Shown one piece after another: positions 11,471 through 23,192 of a stretch of DNA of 64,000 nt (within the stretch, counting starts at the first letter, position 1; each line of letters opens with the position of its first letter). Where the stretch lies: assembly GCA_021521415.1 (NCBI GenBank), contig JAIQDT010005495.1, forward strand, positions 98,216 through 162,215. Direction: 5' to 3'. A program made the position numbers and the translations under genes. The stretch comes from Bidens hawaiensis (lineage: Eukaryota > Streptophyta > Magnoliopsida > Asterales > Asteraceae). The notes under the pieces are model-generated. The model was not told where the DNA came from, did not search any database, and was given only the letters and a program-made list of their open reading frames with translations.

Positions 11471-11690
11471 CACAGATATTATAAGGGTCTGGTCCCTAAC
11501 ATCACAGATATTATAAGGGTCTGGTCCCTAACATCACAGATATTATAAGGGTCTGGTCCTTATCATCACAGATATTATGAGGGTCTGGTCCCTAACATCA
11601 CAGATATTATGAGGGTCTGGTCCCTAACATCACAGATATTATTAGGGTCTGGTCCCTAACATCACAGATATTATTAGGGTCTGGTCCCAT
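11471..11690 (-). repeat. 32-bp tandem repeat in the LTR (about 7 units)
   Basis: The unit is ATCACAGATATTATAAGGGT plus CTGGTCCCTAAC. It recurs at the same place in the other LTR (about 18697-18916). Short arms around TCTGG pair in some copies (TTAGGG with CCCTAA; ATAAGG with CCTTAT). There are no spacers, so it is a simple satellite-like array. Related, less amplified units occur in the solo LTR near 42150-42220. Confidence 0.9.
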
Positions 11691-12276
11691 GTTTTCGAAT
11701 ATTAGTAGGGTTCGATTCCCTCTTCGTTACCATACAACCATACATCATACCTCGAGTATTATTAGGGCTCGGTACCCCTTTTGTAACCATACAACCATAC
11801 AACCGTCATTTCCTTCTTTTATTAACTTTCTTACGTTCATACACATAAACATACATATCATACTTGCCATATTTATAACGTTGCAACCTGACAGTACGTG
11901 CAATATCCGAAGATCGTTCACGAACCATCAAGCAATCATTCATACATATCACATATATCACCTATGGCATACACTTATCACTTTGGATAAATGTATTAAC
12001 AACACATCAAGTATGCACACAGCCCCGAAAACATAACAAGGAATGGGGCTAGAAACTCACCTGGATCCTGTTACGCTCGCCGTTGATTGTAATTCCTTTC
12101 TTTAACTGGGCTCGGCTAACTGTATAATATTTACATATATCAATTACTGCTACTACTATTACTACTACTCATTTTCGATAACCGCCTTAACACATTTTCC
12201 ATTAGGTTTTTAATTTATTTCATAAACGAACTTCACTTCAGGCGAATCTTGGAAACAACTTGGTTCTGGCTTGATT

Positions 12277-12530
12277 CGATCGAATAGGAACACGTTCGAT
12301 CGAATACAACACGTTCGATCGAATAGGAACACGTTCGATCAAACAGGAACACGTTCGATCGAATAGGAACACGTTCGATCGAATATAACACTCATTCGAT
12401 CGAATACAAAACTCATTCGATCGAATGAGTTGGAGACCATTCGGTTGCTTCCCTATTCGGTCGACTGGACTTGTTCGATCTACGCATTCGATCGAATGGA
12501 CTGATTCGATCGACTGGTTCGATCGAATGA
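12277..12530. repeat. TTCGATCGAAT palindrome array in the LTR
   Basis: About ten copies of the perfect palindrome TTCGATCGAA, mostly spaced 20 bp apart by AGGAACACG-type linkers. The same array is in the other LTR (about 19497-19735) with one unit fewer. It lies downstream of the TATA box in the direction of transcription, so it would be in the element RNA. Confidence 0.9.
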
Positions 12531-12942
12531 GTCTGATTCGACTCCTTCAAGCTGGGCGACGGAGAAACCCACGGGTTTTCCAGATTTTCCAGATTTTTTT
12601 TGACCCAAAATCGAAGTTTTTGACATGGAAATGCTCGGGATTGAAAGGGCTATCGATTCCTAGTACTTTTAAACACAAAAGCTTGCATTTTGACACCAAA
12701 ACAAGGTGGTTTTTTGACCCGAAAACTCAAGTTACGTTTTTGCTCGATTTGAGGCCGAAATGGTTATGAAAACGGATGATTTTCGAGAGGGACTTACCAA
12801 AAACGATTAGGAACAAGATTGTGGACTCGGATTTGTGATTTGAGAACTTTCTCTCTCTAGCTTCTCTCTCTAGAAATGAGAGTGTTTGGGTGGGTGTAAG
12901 TGAAGGAAGATGGTGAAAATGGTGGAAGTGTCAAGAACTTTC

Positions 12943-12951
12943 GTTTATATA
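12943..12951 (-). promoter_or_regulatory. TATA box of the 3' LTR
   Basis: The minus strand reads TATATAAAC, 170 bp in from the LTR's upstream end at 13121. In this downstream copy it could drive leftward read-out transcription into the flanking relic. Confidence 0.6.
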
Positions 12952-13121
12952 CTACGGGTTTGGTTAGGCTCGGGTTGGCTTCCTACGGGTCGAGACAGGC
13001 CGAGTTCATAAAATAACTAAGCCCAAGACCCGTTCCTTACTCGACATTAAATAACTAAAACGTGAAATTACTAAACATAACTTTCTTTTATTTATCAATA
13101 TAAAAATTTTAGGATGTTACA

Positions 13122-13136
13122 AGTCTTCCTCCCTTA
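13122..13136 (-). promoter_or_regulatory. Polypurine tract
   Basis: The minus strand reads AAGGGAGGAAGACT directly before the 3' LTR, the purine run that primes second-strand synthesis. The relic has the corresponding GGAGGGTAGAC just before its own LTR at 21342. Confidence 0.85.
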
Positions 13137-13164
13137 AAGAGGTTTCGTCCCCGAAACCTAACTA

Positions 13165-16100
13165 TTACATAAACAAACTAGGGTAAAACTTGCGCATCTC
13201 ATCCTCGACTTCCCAAGTAGCATCAGATCCCTTGCGGTGCTTCCATATCACTTTGACCAAGGGTATAATCTTGTGACGAAGCTGCTTCTCCTTGCGATCA
13301 ACGATCTTTATCGGTTGCTCGATGTAGTTCAATTGTTCATCGACCTCAATGTCCATTAATGGCACGTGAGACGTGTCATCAGCTAGACACTTCCTCAGAT
13401 GAGAAACATGGAAGGTTGAATGAATTCCTTCTAACTCATCGGGTAAATCCAGTTTGTAAGCTACTTCACCCACACGATTTACAATCTTGAACGGTCCAAT
13501 GTACCTCGGACTCAACTTTCCTCTTTTCCTAAAACGGATAATCCCCTTCCAAGGCGAGACCTTAAGCATCACATAGTCGCCAACGTTAAACTCAATTGGT
13601 CGTCGCCGCTTATCCGCATAAGACTTTTGTCTGTCTTGAGCGGCTTTCATTCTTGCTTTGATCTGATCGAACTTTGAAGACGTTTCTTGAACCACTTCTA
13701 TACTTCCCATTTCCTTCTGACCAATCTCACCCCAACACACCGGGGTTCTACATCGTCTACCGTATAGCATCTCAAACGGTGGCATACCAATACTCGAATG
13801 GTAACTGTTGTTATAGGAGAACTCTGCCAGATGCAGATGATCATCCCAACTTCCACCAAAATCTAAAACGCAAGCACGTAGCATATCCTCAAGGGTTTGG
13901 ATCGTCCTTTCAGACTGTCCATCGGTTTGAGGATGATACGCCGTACTGATGTTCAACCTCGTCCCCATAGCTTCATGAAATTTCTTCCAGAACCTCGAAG
14001 TAAACCGTGTATCCCTATCAGACACGATCGATAACGGTACTCCATGCTTGGTTACAATTTCTTTAATGAACAAGCTTGCTAACGTTTCTGACGAGATGGC
14101 CTCTCGTATGGGCAGAAAATGAGCACTCTTGGTCAAACGGTCCACAATCACCCAGATGGTATCATGATGCTTAGCTGTACGAGGTAGCTTAGTTGTGAAA
14201 TCCATGGTGATGTGTTCCCATTTCCACTCAGGTATCTCTAGCGGTTGCATCTTCCCATAAGGCTTTTGGTGCTCGGCCTTGACTTGTAAGCAAGTTAAGC
14301 ACTTACTAACATAATCCACTACATCACTCTTCATTCCTGGCCACCAGTAATCTCTTTTCAAGTCTTGGTACATCTTTGTAGCTCCAGGATGGATTGAGTA
14401 CCTTGACTTATGAGCTTCATCTAAGATTCGACTTCTAAGATCACCATGGCGTGGAATCCACATACGGTCAAATCTAGTTTTAACTCCATGAGTGTTTTCC
14501 ATCAACTCATCTTGCTGGCCATAAATCCTTTCTTTCTTTACTAACCCTTCGTCTACTAACACTTCTGACTGCACTTTGATGATTTCTTCAAAAAGACTTG
14601 AGTTCATGATCAACTTGTATGACTTCACTGTTGCAAGGACTTCCTCATTCTTCCGACTTAACGCATCAGCGACCACGTTAGCTTTACCGGGGTAATACTT
14701 AATCTCACAGTCGTAATCCTTTATCAATTCTAACCATCTTCTCTGCCTCATGTTCAGTTCTTTCTGCTCGAAGAAGTACTTTAAACTCTTATGATCTGTA
14801 TAGATAGTACACTTAGTGCCGTACAGATAATGCCTCCATATCTTAAGAGCATGCACTACAGCTGCTAACTCCAAATCATGCGTCGGGTAAGTACTCTCAT
14901 GGACCTTCAACTGTCTAGACGCGTAGGCTATCACCTTCCCTCGTTGCATCAACACGCAACCTAACCCTTGATGCGAGGCATCAGCACAAACAACAAAATC
15001 CTCATCACCATCGGGTAAAGTAAGGATTGGAGCTTGCGTGAGTCTCTTCTTCAATTCTTCAAAGGCTTCCTCCTGAAACTTTCCCCAATTGAATACTATC
15101 GTCTTACGGGTCATACCGGTCAGCGGTGCGGCTATCTTGGAGAAACCTTCGATGAATCTCCTATAGTAGCCAGCTAACCCTAGGAAGCTTCGTATATCAG
15201 TCGGATTCTGCGGAGTCTTCCAATTCGTTATCGCTTCAATCTTAGCTGGGTCCACGGTAATCCCCTCCGGATTAACCACATGACCTAAAAATTGCACTTC
15301 CCTTAACCAGAACGCGCACTTCGAAAACTTGGCGTACAACCTTTCTTTCTTCAGAACTTCCAATACCTCTCTCAGATGCTCGGCATGGTCAGACTCACTC
15401 TTTGAATAAATCAATATATCATCGATGAAGACGATAACCGACTTATCCAACATCGGTCGACACACCCTATTCATCATGTCCATAAATGCTGCAGGAGCAT
15501 TTGTTAGACCGAATGACATTACAAGGAACTCGTAGTGTCCATACCGCGTTCGGAACGCTGTTTTAGGGATGTCTACCTCTTTCACCTTCAGCTGATGGTA
15601 GCCTGATCTGAGATCTATTCGTGAGAACCAACTCGAACCTTGCAGTTGGTCAAACAGATCGTCAATCCTAGGCAAGGGGTATCTATTCTTTACCGTAAGC
15701 TTATTCAACTCACGATAGTCTATGCACATTCTCATACTTCCATCCTTTTTCTTCACAAACAAAACCGGTGCGCCCCACGGAGAAACACTCGGTCTGATAA
15801 AACCCTTGTCGAGGAGTTCTTGCAGTTGGGTCATCAATTCCTTCATCTCGGACGGTGCTAGACGGTAAGGCGCCTTCGCGACGGGCTGGGCTCCTGGTAC
15901 TAGATCTATCTGAAATTCTATCTCTCGCTCAGGTGGCAACCCCGGAAGATCCTCAGGGAATACTTCTGGGTAGTCGCGCACAATAGGAACATTCTTCATT
16001 TCTTTCGTCTCGGCCGTAGCGTTGACAACATACGCCAGGTAGGCACCGCACCCTCGCCTTAACAAACCCTCGGCTTTTATCATCGAAATGACATTAAGCC

Positions 16101-17844
16101 CATAACTCTCCTTATCACCATAAACCGTCACCGCACTACCATCCAATGACTTTAACCTTATCATCTTACTTTTACATACTATCTGAGCCTCAAACTCCGA
16201 CAACCAATCCATACCCAAGACTACATCGAACCCTCCTAAGGCCATAACATACAAAGTAACAGGGAACTCATGTCCCTCTAACTCTATCTTACAATTCTTC
16301 ACCATTTTTGTTATTTTCACCGAAGTGTCACTTGCGGTTTCTACTACGAAAGTTTCAGACACTCGGCAGCCTTTCATTTTAGCTAGTTTACTAAACGTCG
16401 TAGCTACAAAACTTCTATTCGCACCAGAATCAAATAATACAGAAGCGGAAACATCGTTCACTAGAAACGTACCTGTGACGACATCCGGAATCTGCCTGGC
16501 TTGTTCCTGGGTCAGCATGTAGGCTCTAGTTCTGGGCCTAGCTTGATCGGCATCCTTCTTTCCACTACCTCCAGCTACACCTTCAGTGCACTCCCTTGAC
16601 ATATGGCCTGTCTTGCCACATTTGTAACATGCTGGCTTCGCACTGCACTCATTGGCATAATGCCCTACCTTCCCACACTTATAACAGGCATTCGACCCCA
16701 TTCTGCATTCTCCACCATGAGCCTTTCCACATTTGAGACAAACATTAGAACTTTTACCCCACTTGCACTCACCACCATGCCTCTTTCCGCAGGTCTTACA
16801 CGATCTCTTCTCCCACACTTTCTGTTTCTTATCCCTGGAGTTCCATAACTGAGTACCGGGTCGTTTAGCAGGAGTGACCCCTTTCTTCTCTTTCTCTTCG
16901 TCCCTTTCCACCCTATCATCCGCGGCCACGTCAGCATAGACCATTTCCGCGAGTCCAACAGCCGAATCAAAAGTAGCAGGTTGAATCGCCCTGACTAACA
17001 TGCGGACCTTTTGTGGCAACCCCCTCACATAACACTTGATTCTCTTGACCTCAGTGTCAACCATGTCAGGCACCAACCTAGATAGTCGGTTGAACTCCGT
17101 GGTATACTCACGATGCGTCATCATACCGGCTTTTAAATTCTGGAACTTCATCTCCGTTCTTTCTACCTCGGCATCTGCACAGAACTTCTTCATTACCAAC
17201 TCTTTCAAATCTTCCCACTTCATCTCTTTGATCTCTTCACGGGTCTTCCTCTGCTCCACACTCTCCCACCAATACATAGCCTCATCTACGAATGACTGAG
17301 TAGCATAACCCACAGCTTGGTCGGGACGGCATTCGCTAATGCGGATAACCTTGTCCATAGCGGTTATCCACTGGAGAGTAGCAATTGCGTCACCTAAACC
17401 AGTCAGCTTAGGCGGGTCACAACCTTTGAAGGACTTATAGCTGCACCCACCTTGTCCTCCTCTCCTATCATCGACTTTCACAGACTTATCCCCACTCGAG
17501 GCCCCTCTTTCACCTTCCCCATCCTTTCTACCATCACCACCCGCCCCTCCAGCAGTTCGTTCACGGCTTCCAGCAGATCCTTCGGGATTCAGGTTCTTCA
17601 CAGCAGCAACTACAGCCTGAACAATGGCTGCTTGAACTGCAGGACTAAGTTGAACTTCCTCGTTGTTGTTCTGGTCTCCTCCAGCTGCGCTTCCTTCATC
17701 TTCGGTGTGGGAAGCTTCTTCTACCGAGGGTTGCCGGACAAGACGAGGCCTGCCACGACGTCCAGTGCGACCCCCAGCTTCAACAAATTCTCCAGCTCCA
17801 GCCATCAGTATCCTATATGAGAAAACACAAACATCATCACTCAA
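13165..17844 (-). CDS. Intact gypsy gag-pol polyprotein, Tekay-like
   Basis: One uninterrupted 1559-codon frame. The likely start is the ATG at 17805 (residue 14, MAGAGEFV), since the first 13 codons are atypical. In order: charged, low-complexity N-terminus; gag domain (about 155-310, with YWWESVEQ); four cysteine knuckles (about 350-420), the first two of a shortened CX2CX3HX3C form and the last two classical CCHC; protease with DSGAN (about 470); reverse transcriptase with FIDDILIYS (about 806); RNase H with ADAS (about 950); integrase zinc finger (about 1148-1190) and D,D,E core (about 1213, 1275, 1311); and a C-terminal chromodomain-like tail ending [17 protein letters not shown]. The tail is expected to guide integration to heterochromatin. 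No defect is visible. Confidence 0.97.
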   Translation of the reverse strand: MSDDVCVFSYRILMAGAGEFVEAGGRTGRRGRPRLVRQPSVEEASHTEDEGSAAGGDQNNNEEVQLSPAVQAAIVQAVVAAVKNLNPEGSAGSRERTAGGAGGDGRKDGEGERGASSGDKSVKVDDRRGGQGGCSYKSFKGCDPPKLTGLGDAIATLQWITAMDKVIRISECRPDQAVGYATQSFVDEAMYWWESVEQRKTREEIKEMKWEDLKELVMKKFCADAEVERTEMKFQNLKAGMMTHREYTTEFNRLSRLVPDMVDTEVKRIKCYVRGLPQKVRMLVRAIQPATFDSAVGLAEMVYADVAADDRVERDEEKEKKGVTPAKRPGTQLWNSRDKKQKVWEKRSCKTCGKRHGGECKWGKSSNVCLKCGKAHGGECRMGSNACYKCGKVGHYANECSAKPACYKCGKTGHMSRECTEGVAGGSGKKDADQARPRTRAYMLTQEQARQIPDVVTGTFLVNDVSASVLFDSGANRSFVATTFSKLAKMKGCRVSETFVVETASDTSVKITKMVKNCKIELEGHEFPVTLYVMALGGFDVVLGMDWLSEFEAQIVCKSKMIRLKSLDGSAVTVYGDKESYGLNVISMIKAEGLLRRGCGAYLAYVVNATAETKEMKNVPIVRDYPEVFPEDLPGLPPEREIEFQIDLVPGAQPVAKAPYRLAPSEMKELMTQLQELLDKGFIRPSVSPWGAPVLFVKKKDGSMRMCIDYRELNKLTVKNRYPLPRIDDLFDQLQGSSWFSRIDLRSGYHQLKVKEVDIPKTAFRTRYGHYEFLVMSFGLTNAPAAFMDMMNRVCRPMLDKSVIVFIDDILIYSKSESDHAEHLREVLEVLKKERLYAKFSKCAFWLREVQFLGHVVNPEGITVDPAKIEAITNWKTPQNPTDIRSFLGLAGYYRRFIEGFSKIAAPLTGMTRKTIVFNWGKFQEEAFEELKKRLTQAPILTLPDGDEDFVVCADASHQGLGCVLMQRGKVIAYASRQLKVHESTYPTHDLELAAVVHALKIWRHYLYGTKCTIYTDHKSLKYFFEQKELNMRQRRWLELIKDYDCEIKYYPGKANVVADALSRKNEEVLATVKSYKLIMNSSLFEEIIKVQSEVLVDEGLVKKERIYGQQDELMENTHGVKTRFDRMWIPRHGDLRSRILDEAHKSRYSIHPGATKMYQDLKRDYWWPGMKSDVVDYVSKCLTCLQVKAEHQKPYGKMQPLEIPEWKWEHITMDFTTKLPRTAKHHDTIWVIVDRLTKSAHFLPIREAISSETLASLFIKEIVTKHGVPLSIVSDRDTRFTSRFWKKFHEAMGTRLNISTAYHPQTDGQSERTIQTLEDMLRACVLDFGGSWDDHLHLAEFSYNNSYHSSIGMPPFEMLYGRRCRTPVCWGEIGQKEMGSIEVVQETSSKFDQIKARMKAAQDRQKSYADKRRRPIEFNVGDYVMLKVSPWKGIIRFRKRGKLSPRYIGPFKIVNRVGEVAYKLDLPDELEGIHSTFHVSHLRKCLADDTSHVPLMDIEVDEQLNYIEQPIKIVDRKEKQLRHKIIPLVKVIWKHRKGSDATWEVEDEMRKFYPSLFM

Positions 17845-18193
17845 GGAACTATCTAGTACAAGGATAGTAAGGCTAACAGGTAATAACAGTGGCCAGTTGC
17901 GATTAGCTGATCACGTTACTTTCCGTGTCATATACACTTCCCTTTATGAGTCTATTTGTGCTGGTTCTACTTAAACAGTTTGTCAATTTAAACAGTCAAT
18001 TATTCCTATCCCTATCGTTCACATATCTTTCCTTTCTCATTAATATATATCATTTAATCATACACCTTACCTTCACTGATCTTGCTTGAGCGACACATGG
18101 CATTCTTGAACTGGCATCTTCTTTCCTTTCTTACTTAAATCCCATTCTCTGTTCGAGTCTAAGCATGTAGGATGCTTAAATCTCTCGAACTTT
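17845..18193 (-). other. Leader of the complete gypsy element
   Basis: About 350 bp between the primer site and gag-pol with no coding potential of note. It is T-rich on the plus strand and lacks the hairpin array seen in the first element's leader. Confidence 0.8.
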
Positions 18194-18205
18194 GCTCTGA
18201 TACCA
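18194..18205 (-). promoter_or_regulatory. Primer-binding site, initiator Met tRNA
   Basis: The minus strand reads TGGTATCAGAGC three bases from the LTR edge at 18209, the same site and spacing as in the element at 1-5966. Confidence 0.95.
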
Positions 18206-18208
18206 ACT

Positions 18209-20327
18209 TGTAAGGCCCCGTTACCGGTAACCCTACTTGCGTGTTGGATTTACTCATAAACACAGTTCTAAATATCAGAGTTAATTAAAAACTTTACGCG
18301 GAATATAAAACTTTCATAAAACATTACATATCAATTCATAATCATGTCTTTAAACATTCCTCTTGTCTTTCAAAATCAAAACGTAACTTATAAAACATAT
18401 CGGATCTTCAGATGCCAGGCTTTAGTCTTCTGCCATGTGTCCTCCACTCAAGCCAGCTGTCTCAACCTACTCACCTGCGTGCATACTAAAAGTCAGCTAC
18501 GCTGAGTGAGTTCTAGTTAAACATACACTACCATGCAATACCTTGTTACATACATACGTACTTAACCTCATAACTTTCTTTCATACACACATAAGTACTC
18601 ATACCTTCATTCTTACTTACATACTTTCTTTCTTACTTACATACTTTCTTTACATTCATAATCATACGTTTTAAAGAGCCTTTCGCCCTATAACCTCACA
18701 GATATTATAAGGGTCTGGTCCCTAACATCACAGATATTATAAGGGTCTGGTCCCTAACATCACAGATATTATAAGGGTCTGGTCCTTATCATCACAGATA
18801 TTATGAGGGTCTGGTCCCTAACATCACAGATATTATGAGGGTCTGGTCCCTAACATCACAGATATTATTAGGGTCTGGTCCCTAACATCACAGATATTAT
18901 TAGGGTCTGGTCCCATGTTTTCGAATATTAGTAGGGTTCGATTCTCTCTTCGTTACCATACAACCATACATCATACCTCGAGTATTATTAGGGCTCGGTA
19001 CCCCTTTTGTAACCATACAACCATACAACCGTCATTTCCTTCTTTTATTAACTTTCTTACGTTCATACACATAAACATACATATCATACTTGCCATATTT
19101 ATAACGTTGCAACCTGACAGTACGTGCAATATCCGAAGATCGTTCACGAACCATCAAGCAATCATTCATACATATCACATATATCACCTATGGCATACAC
19201 TTATCACTTTGGATAAATGTATTAACAACACATCAAGTATGCACACAGCCCCGAAAACATAACAAGGAATGGGGCTAGAAACTCACCTGGATCCTGTTAC
19301 GCTCGCCGTTGATTGTAATTCCTTTCTTTAACTGGGCTCGGCTAACTGTATAATATTTACATATATCAATTACTGCTACTACTATTACTACTACTCATTT
19401 TCGATAACCGCCTTAACACATTTTCCATTAGGTTTTTAATTTATTTCATAAACGAACTTCACTTCAGGCGAATCTTGGAAACAACTTGGTTCTGGCTTGA
19501 TTCGATCGAATAGGAACACGTTCGATCGAATACAACACGTTCGATCGAATAGGAACACGTTCGATCAAACAGGAACACGTTCGATCGAATATAACACTCA
19601 TTCGATCGAATACAAAACTCATTCGATCGAATGAGTTGGAGACCATTCGGTTGCTTCCCTATTCGGTCGACTGGACTTGTTCGATCTACGCATTCGATCG
19701 AATGGACTGATTCGATCGACTGGTTCGATCGAATGAGTCTGATTCGACTCCTTCAAGCTGGGCGACGGAGAAACCCACGGGTTTTCCAGATTTTCCAGAT
19801 TTTTTTTGACCCAAAATCGAAGTTTTTGACATGGAAATGCTCGGGATTGAAAGGGCTATCGATTCCTAGTACTTTTAAACACAAAAGCTTGCATTTTGAC
19901 ACCAAAACAAGGCGGTTTTTTGACCCGAAAACTCAAGTTACGTTTTTGCTCGATTTGAGGCCGAAATGGTTATGAAAACGGATGATTTTCGAGAGGGACT
20001 TACCAAAAACGATTAGGAACAAGATTGTGGACTCGGATTTGTGATTTGAGAACTTTCTCTCTCTAGCTTCTCTCTCTAGAAATGAGAGTGTTTGGGTGGG
20101 TGTAAGTGAAGGAAGATGGTGAAAATGGTGGAAGTGTCAAGAACTTTCGTTTATATACTACGGGTTTGGTTAGGCTCGGGTTGGCTTCCTACGGGTCGAG
20201 ACAGGCCGAGTTCATAAAATAACTAAGCCCAAGACCCGTTCCTTACTCGACATTAAATAACTAAAACGTGAAATTACTAAACATAACTTTCTTTTATTTA
20301 TCAATATAAAAATTTTAGGATGTTACA
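18209..20327 (-). repeat. 5' LTR of the complete gypsy element (2119 bp)
   Basis: Near-identical copy of 10983-13121 with the same ends. It drives transcription leftward from the TATA box at 20149-20157. The 115- and 114-codon open frames found in both LTRs on the plus strand are antisense to the element and fall partly in repeats, so I do not treat them as genes. Confidence 0.97.
20149..20157 (-). promoter_or_regulatory. TATA box of the 5' LTR
   Basis: The minus strand reads TATATAAAC, 170 bp in from the LTR's upstream end at 20327. TATAAATA boxes sit at the matching distance (about 180 bp) in the related LTRs starting at 21342 and 37359, supporting it as the promoter. Confidence 0.7.
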
Positions 20328-20332
20328 CCTTA

Positions 20333-21341
20333 GTAGAAGTCAAATGAAGATGAGTCCATGGTATGTGACAGTTATGGATAGACATGATACTTTGCCAACA
20401 CTGATAAGAACAACCACAAGTTTTACGAATGTGAAGCCGAAAGTCACACTGCAAGAGAATGCTAGACACCAAGGGAAAAAAAGAAGTGGAAAGACATGCA
20501 AGGAAAGCGTAGATATGGTTAGATTTATTGAGTCTTGACACAAATGATTAGTGAGTAATTGATAATCATGTGATCATGGAAGGAAAGTCCTCTGGAACGG
20601 AAAGGATAGAGTGGTATTATAAAAGAAGGTCAAGACATACCAGAAAGGAAGTCGGTTAAGGTAGTTTGTTACGATAGATCAGGTAGCCTGATATGCAACG
20701 GCAAACAACAATGGATTCATAGGACAACGTGAGGCTTGATTGGTCAAGAAAGAGGGAGATGTATCATCATGGACTTCATGATCAAGCTACCTTGGACAGC
20801 TATAACTCATGAATCTTACATGTTGATGCATAGCTGAGAATGAAAGAAAGTATAAGTGGTGACTTAAGGATTTCTCCGACAAGTTATGCAATGGATGCGC
20901 TCAAGAATTTCAAGAAGTGTTCTCTCTCAAGGAATAGACAAAGGGATTTTAAGAGGTAACCCTTAAGGAGAAACTAGAAAGGTTTCCTTTTTGGAATTAA
21001 TATGTTTTGAACGTATTGCAAAGCAGTATATTTGCTAAAGGTTGTAATTGGACGGAATGGTTATTCAGTGCTAATTTAAAGGATAAGGAAGTAGACCATA
21101 CTTGTGGTAGTGATATGCACTAGCAAAATCTGAATAAGGAAACGTATCATCAAGGACTTCATGAACAAGCTACCTAGAAAGCTAAAACTAATTAACATCA
21201 CTCGATGAATGTGGGACAAAGGATAAACGGGTAAATTAGGAAGCTAAGCTGGTTCAAGAAAGAATGTGAATACATGAAGTATTCCTTTTACAAGGACTAA
21301 GCAGGTTTTGAGGACGAAACCTCTTATAAGGAGGGTAGACT
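20333..21341 (+). pseudogene. Decayed gypsy relic, integrase to polypurine tract
   Basis: Continuation of the relic at 9824-10977 on the other side of the insertion. An integrase-core phrase IMDFMIKLPWTA is readable at about 20768-20805, and a second degraded copy (DFMNKLPRK) at about 21148-21180. The relic ends with FEDET-like coding sequence and the tract GGAGGGTAGAC before the LTR at 21342. Numerous stops and shifts are present. The short open frames near 20320-20543 are debris. Confidence 0.75.
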
Positions 21342-21523
21342 TGTAACATCCCGAAATTTCTAAGAATAAATAATTAATACATTATTTATTTAAAATGGAA
21401 AAGTTTACTTAAGTTAGTAGAGAAATAAAATAGTAAAGATGGAAGGATAAGTAGGCTAATTAAATAGAATTAATTATGGACCAAAAAGGAAAGATGGGCC
21501 TAAGGTCCATGGGCTTAAGGGAG

Positions 21524-21531
21524 TATAAATA
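21524..21531 (+). promoter_or_regulatory. TATA box in the relic LTR
   Basis: TATAAATA, 182 bp into the LTR, followed by CCCTTAAAACCCTAACCC. The equivalent is at 37536-37543 in the solo LTR. Confidence 0.6.
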
Positions 21532-22349
21532 CCCTTAAAACCCTAACCCTTTCCATTTTCATACATCTCTACACCATAGCCTACACCATCAAAACACACA
21601 CTTAACCCAATTCCCGTTTTTTGAGATAAACACCCACAAAGACACAAAGATTCCCGGAGATCTAGCCGTCAAATCGGTCTTAAATTTTAACTAAGTACTC
21701 TTGACATATAAATTAAGTTTTCCACCGAAAAGATCTTCGATCAGAGGTCGGAAAGTCCAGTTTTTATCAGTAAAACCACAGCAGCTTAAAAGTGAAGATT
21801 CCGGCGACTGTTCAGCTATTCCGGCGACTGTAGCGGCGGTTTCCGGCAAATGTGAGCTGATGGATTTGTAGATCGGGACGAGACGGTTCCGTGGCCGCTT
21901 GAATCACTCAAATCGGAGTTCGTTTGATATGGTTTTTAGCATCTCGAGTGATTTCATATAAAAATCTCAAAGTTACGTTTTTGTTAAAAAGGCTTACTTT
22001 TCATGAACGGATTTTCATGAAAATTGGTAGGATGATAGATCGGGTCATGATTATTGATAAAGTAATGAACTTGACAGTAAACGGGTTAATTGGTTCGTTT
22101 CGGGTAAAGCGAGTAGTGTTCGGTTTGTTTAAAAAAAACGGGTAAACGAAGCCGAGTTTGCATGAAACTTGGTAAGATAGTAAATCGGACCCTATTATGT
22201 GAGAAAGATGTAAACTTTAATATAAATAAGTTGTCTGGAATGAAAAACGGGTAAATAGGGTAAGATACGGTTTTCCGGCACGGCGGGGCCGGAAAGACGG
22301 CGCCGGAGAGTGTGGTACGAGGTTAAGGTCTTGTCAGGGAATGTTTTGA

Positions 22350-22630
22350 CCTAATCCTAGTTCGTTAGCGGGAACGTGACGAACTAACCATGTTTCGTTA
22401 ATGGAGACATAACGAATTAGCGAGTAGTTCGTTATGCCCCTTCGTTAAGCCGAAATGACGAATTAGAAACAGCTCATTATGAAGGGATAACGAACTAGAG
22501 GTAGTTCGTTAAGGTCCAGTTCGTTATGATGACCAGTTCGTTAAGGTCCGGTTCATTACAAAGATCAGTTCGTTATTACGAATAGGTTCATTCGTTAAAA
22601 ACCCCATTCGTTAACGGCTGTATACGAACT
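22350..22630. repeat. AGTTCGTTA motif array in the relic LTR
   Basis: Roughly fifteen degenerate copies of AGTTCGTTA or its complement TAACGAACT in about 280 bp. It lies between the TATA box and the conserved GCCCCATTCC block, the same interval that holds the TTCGATCGAAT array in the young element and the AAGTTCGCTTA array in the solo LTR. Confidence 0.8.
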
Positions 22631-23192
22631 AGAAGTTTGGTAGAATTACATAATGGTCCCTGGACTTAGAAAAGGATGATATAATTACATAATAGCCCTT
22701 GGACTTTGATAATTTATGAAAGATACCTTTAAAGGTTAACGAGTAACGATTAACTAACCGGGTAAAGACTCAATGAAGTAAAACCGGCTTAGACACTTAA
22801 GATTTATTAAGTAAACAATGAGAATGGCTAGAGTAATAATTAATATTGTGTTCATTAAACAGTTAGTCGCGCACAGCTAAAGAAAGGGATAACTATTAAC
22901 GGCGAACGTAACCGCAATCAGGTGAGTTTCTAGCCCCATTCCTTGTTATGTTTTCGGGGCTGTGTTCATAGTCGATGTGATTAGTTAATACAATTACCTT
23001 AAGTGGTAAGTGTATGCCTTATATGATTTATGTATGAATGAATGCTTGACGGTGCGTGAACGATATTCGGATATTGCATGTACCACCAGGTGATAGTTTG
23101 AAGATATGATTGATATATATGATGTGTAGATGATGTGTGTAAGTATGAAAGTTATAATTATGAATATATAGAAAAGTATGGTATGGTTGTGA

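Larger units (their letters stand above)
10983..13121 (-). repeat. 3' LTR of the complete gypsy element (2139 bp)
   Basis: Runs from TGTAAGGCCCC to TTTTAGGATGTTACA on the plus strand. It contains a 32-bp tandem array (about 11471-11690) and a TTCGATCGAAT palindrome array (about 12277-12530). A TATA box (minus TATATAAAC) lies at 12943-12951. It is 20 bp longer than its partner because of one extra palindrome unit. Confidence 0.97.
10983..20327 (-). mobile_element. Complete, young Ty3/gypsy Tekay-like element
   Basis: Two LTRs (10983-13121 and 18209-20327) bracket a single gag-pol frame on the minus strand. The 5-bp target duplication cctta is intact at 10978-10982 and 20328-20332. LTRs begin TG and end CA, with an initiator-Met primer site and a polypurine tract beside them. 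The LTRs differ by one 20-bp repeat unit and by two substitutions that I could see (11719 C versus 18945 T; 12707 T versus 19913 C). All parts needed for autonomous movement appear present. It inserted, in opposite orientation, into an older relative (9824-10977 with 20333-21341). Confidence 0.97.
21342..23192 (+). repeat. Truncated 3' LTR of the gypsy relic
   Basis: Starts TGTAACATCCCGAAATTTC right after the polypurine tract. It shares with the LTRs at 10983, 18209 and 37359 a TATA box about 180 bp in, a block containing GCCCCATTCCTTGTTATG (about 22936), and a following TTGCATGTACC stretch. Homology stops near 23192, before the expected GGGGCCTTACA end, where Athila-like LTR sequence begins. 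The far end is lost or displaced. Confidence 0.8.

Noticed and set aside
11471..11690. CRISPR-like array of 32-bp repeats
   Set aside because: The units are directly adjacent with no unique spacers, lie inside an LTR and are duplicated in the second LTR; the genome is eukaryotic.
11689..12036. 115-codon plus-strand frame, and the 114-codon frame at 12425-12769 (both repeated at 18915-19262 and 19631-19975)
   Set aside because: They are duplicated only because they lie in the LTR pair, are antisense to the element, and have repeat- or composition-driven sequence with no domain.
13674..17974. Several 65-122-codon plus-strand frames opposite the intact gag-pol
   Set aside because: Antisense shadows of a strongly supported coding sequence.
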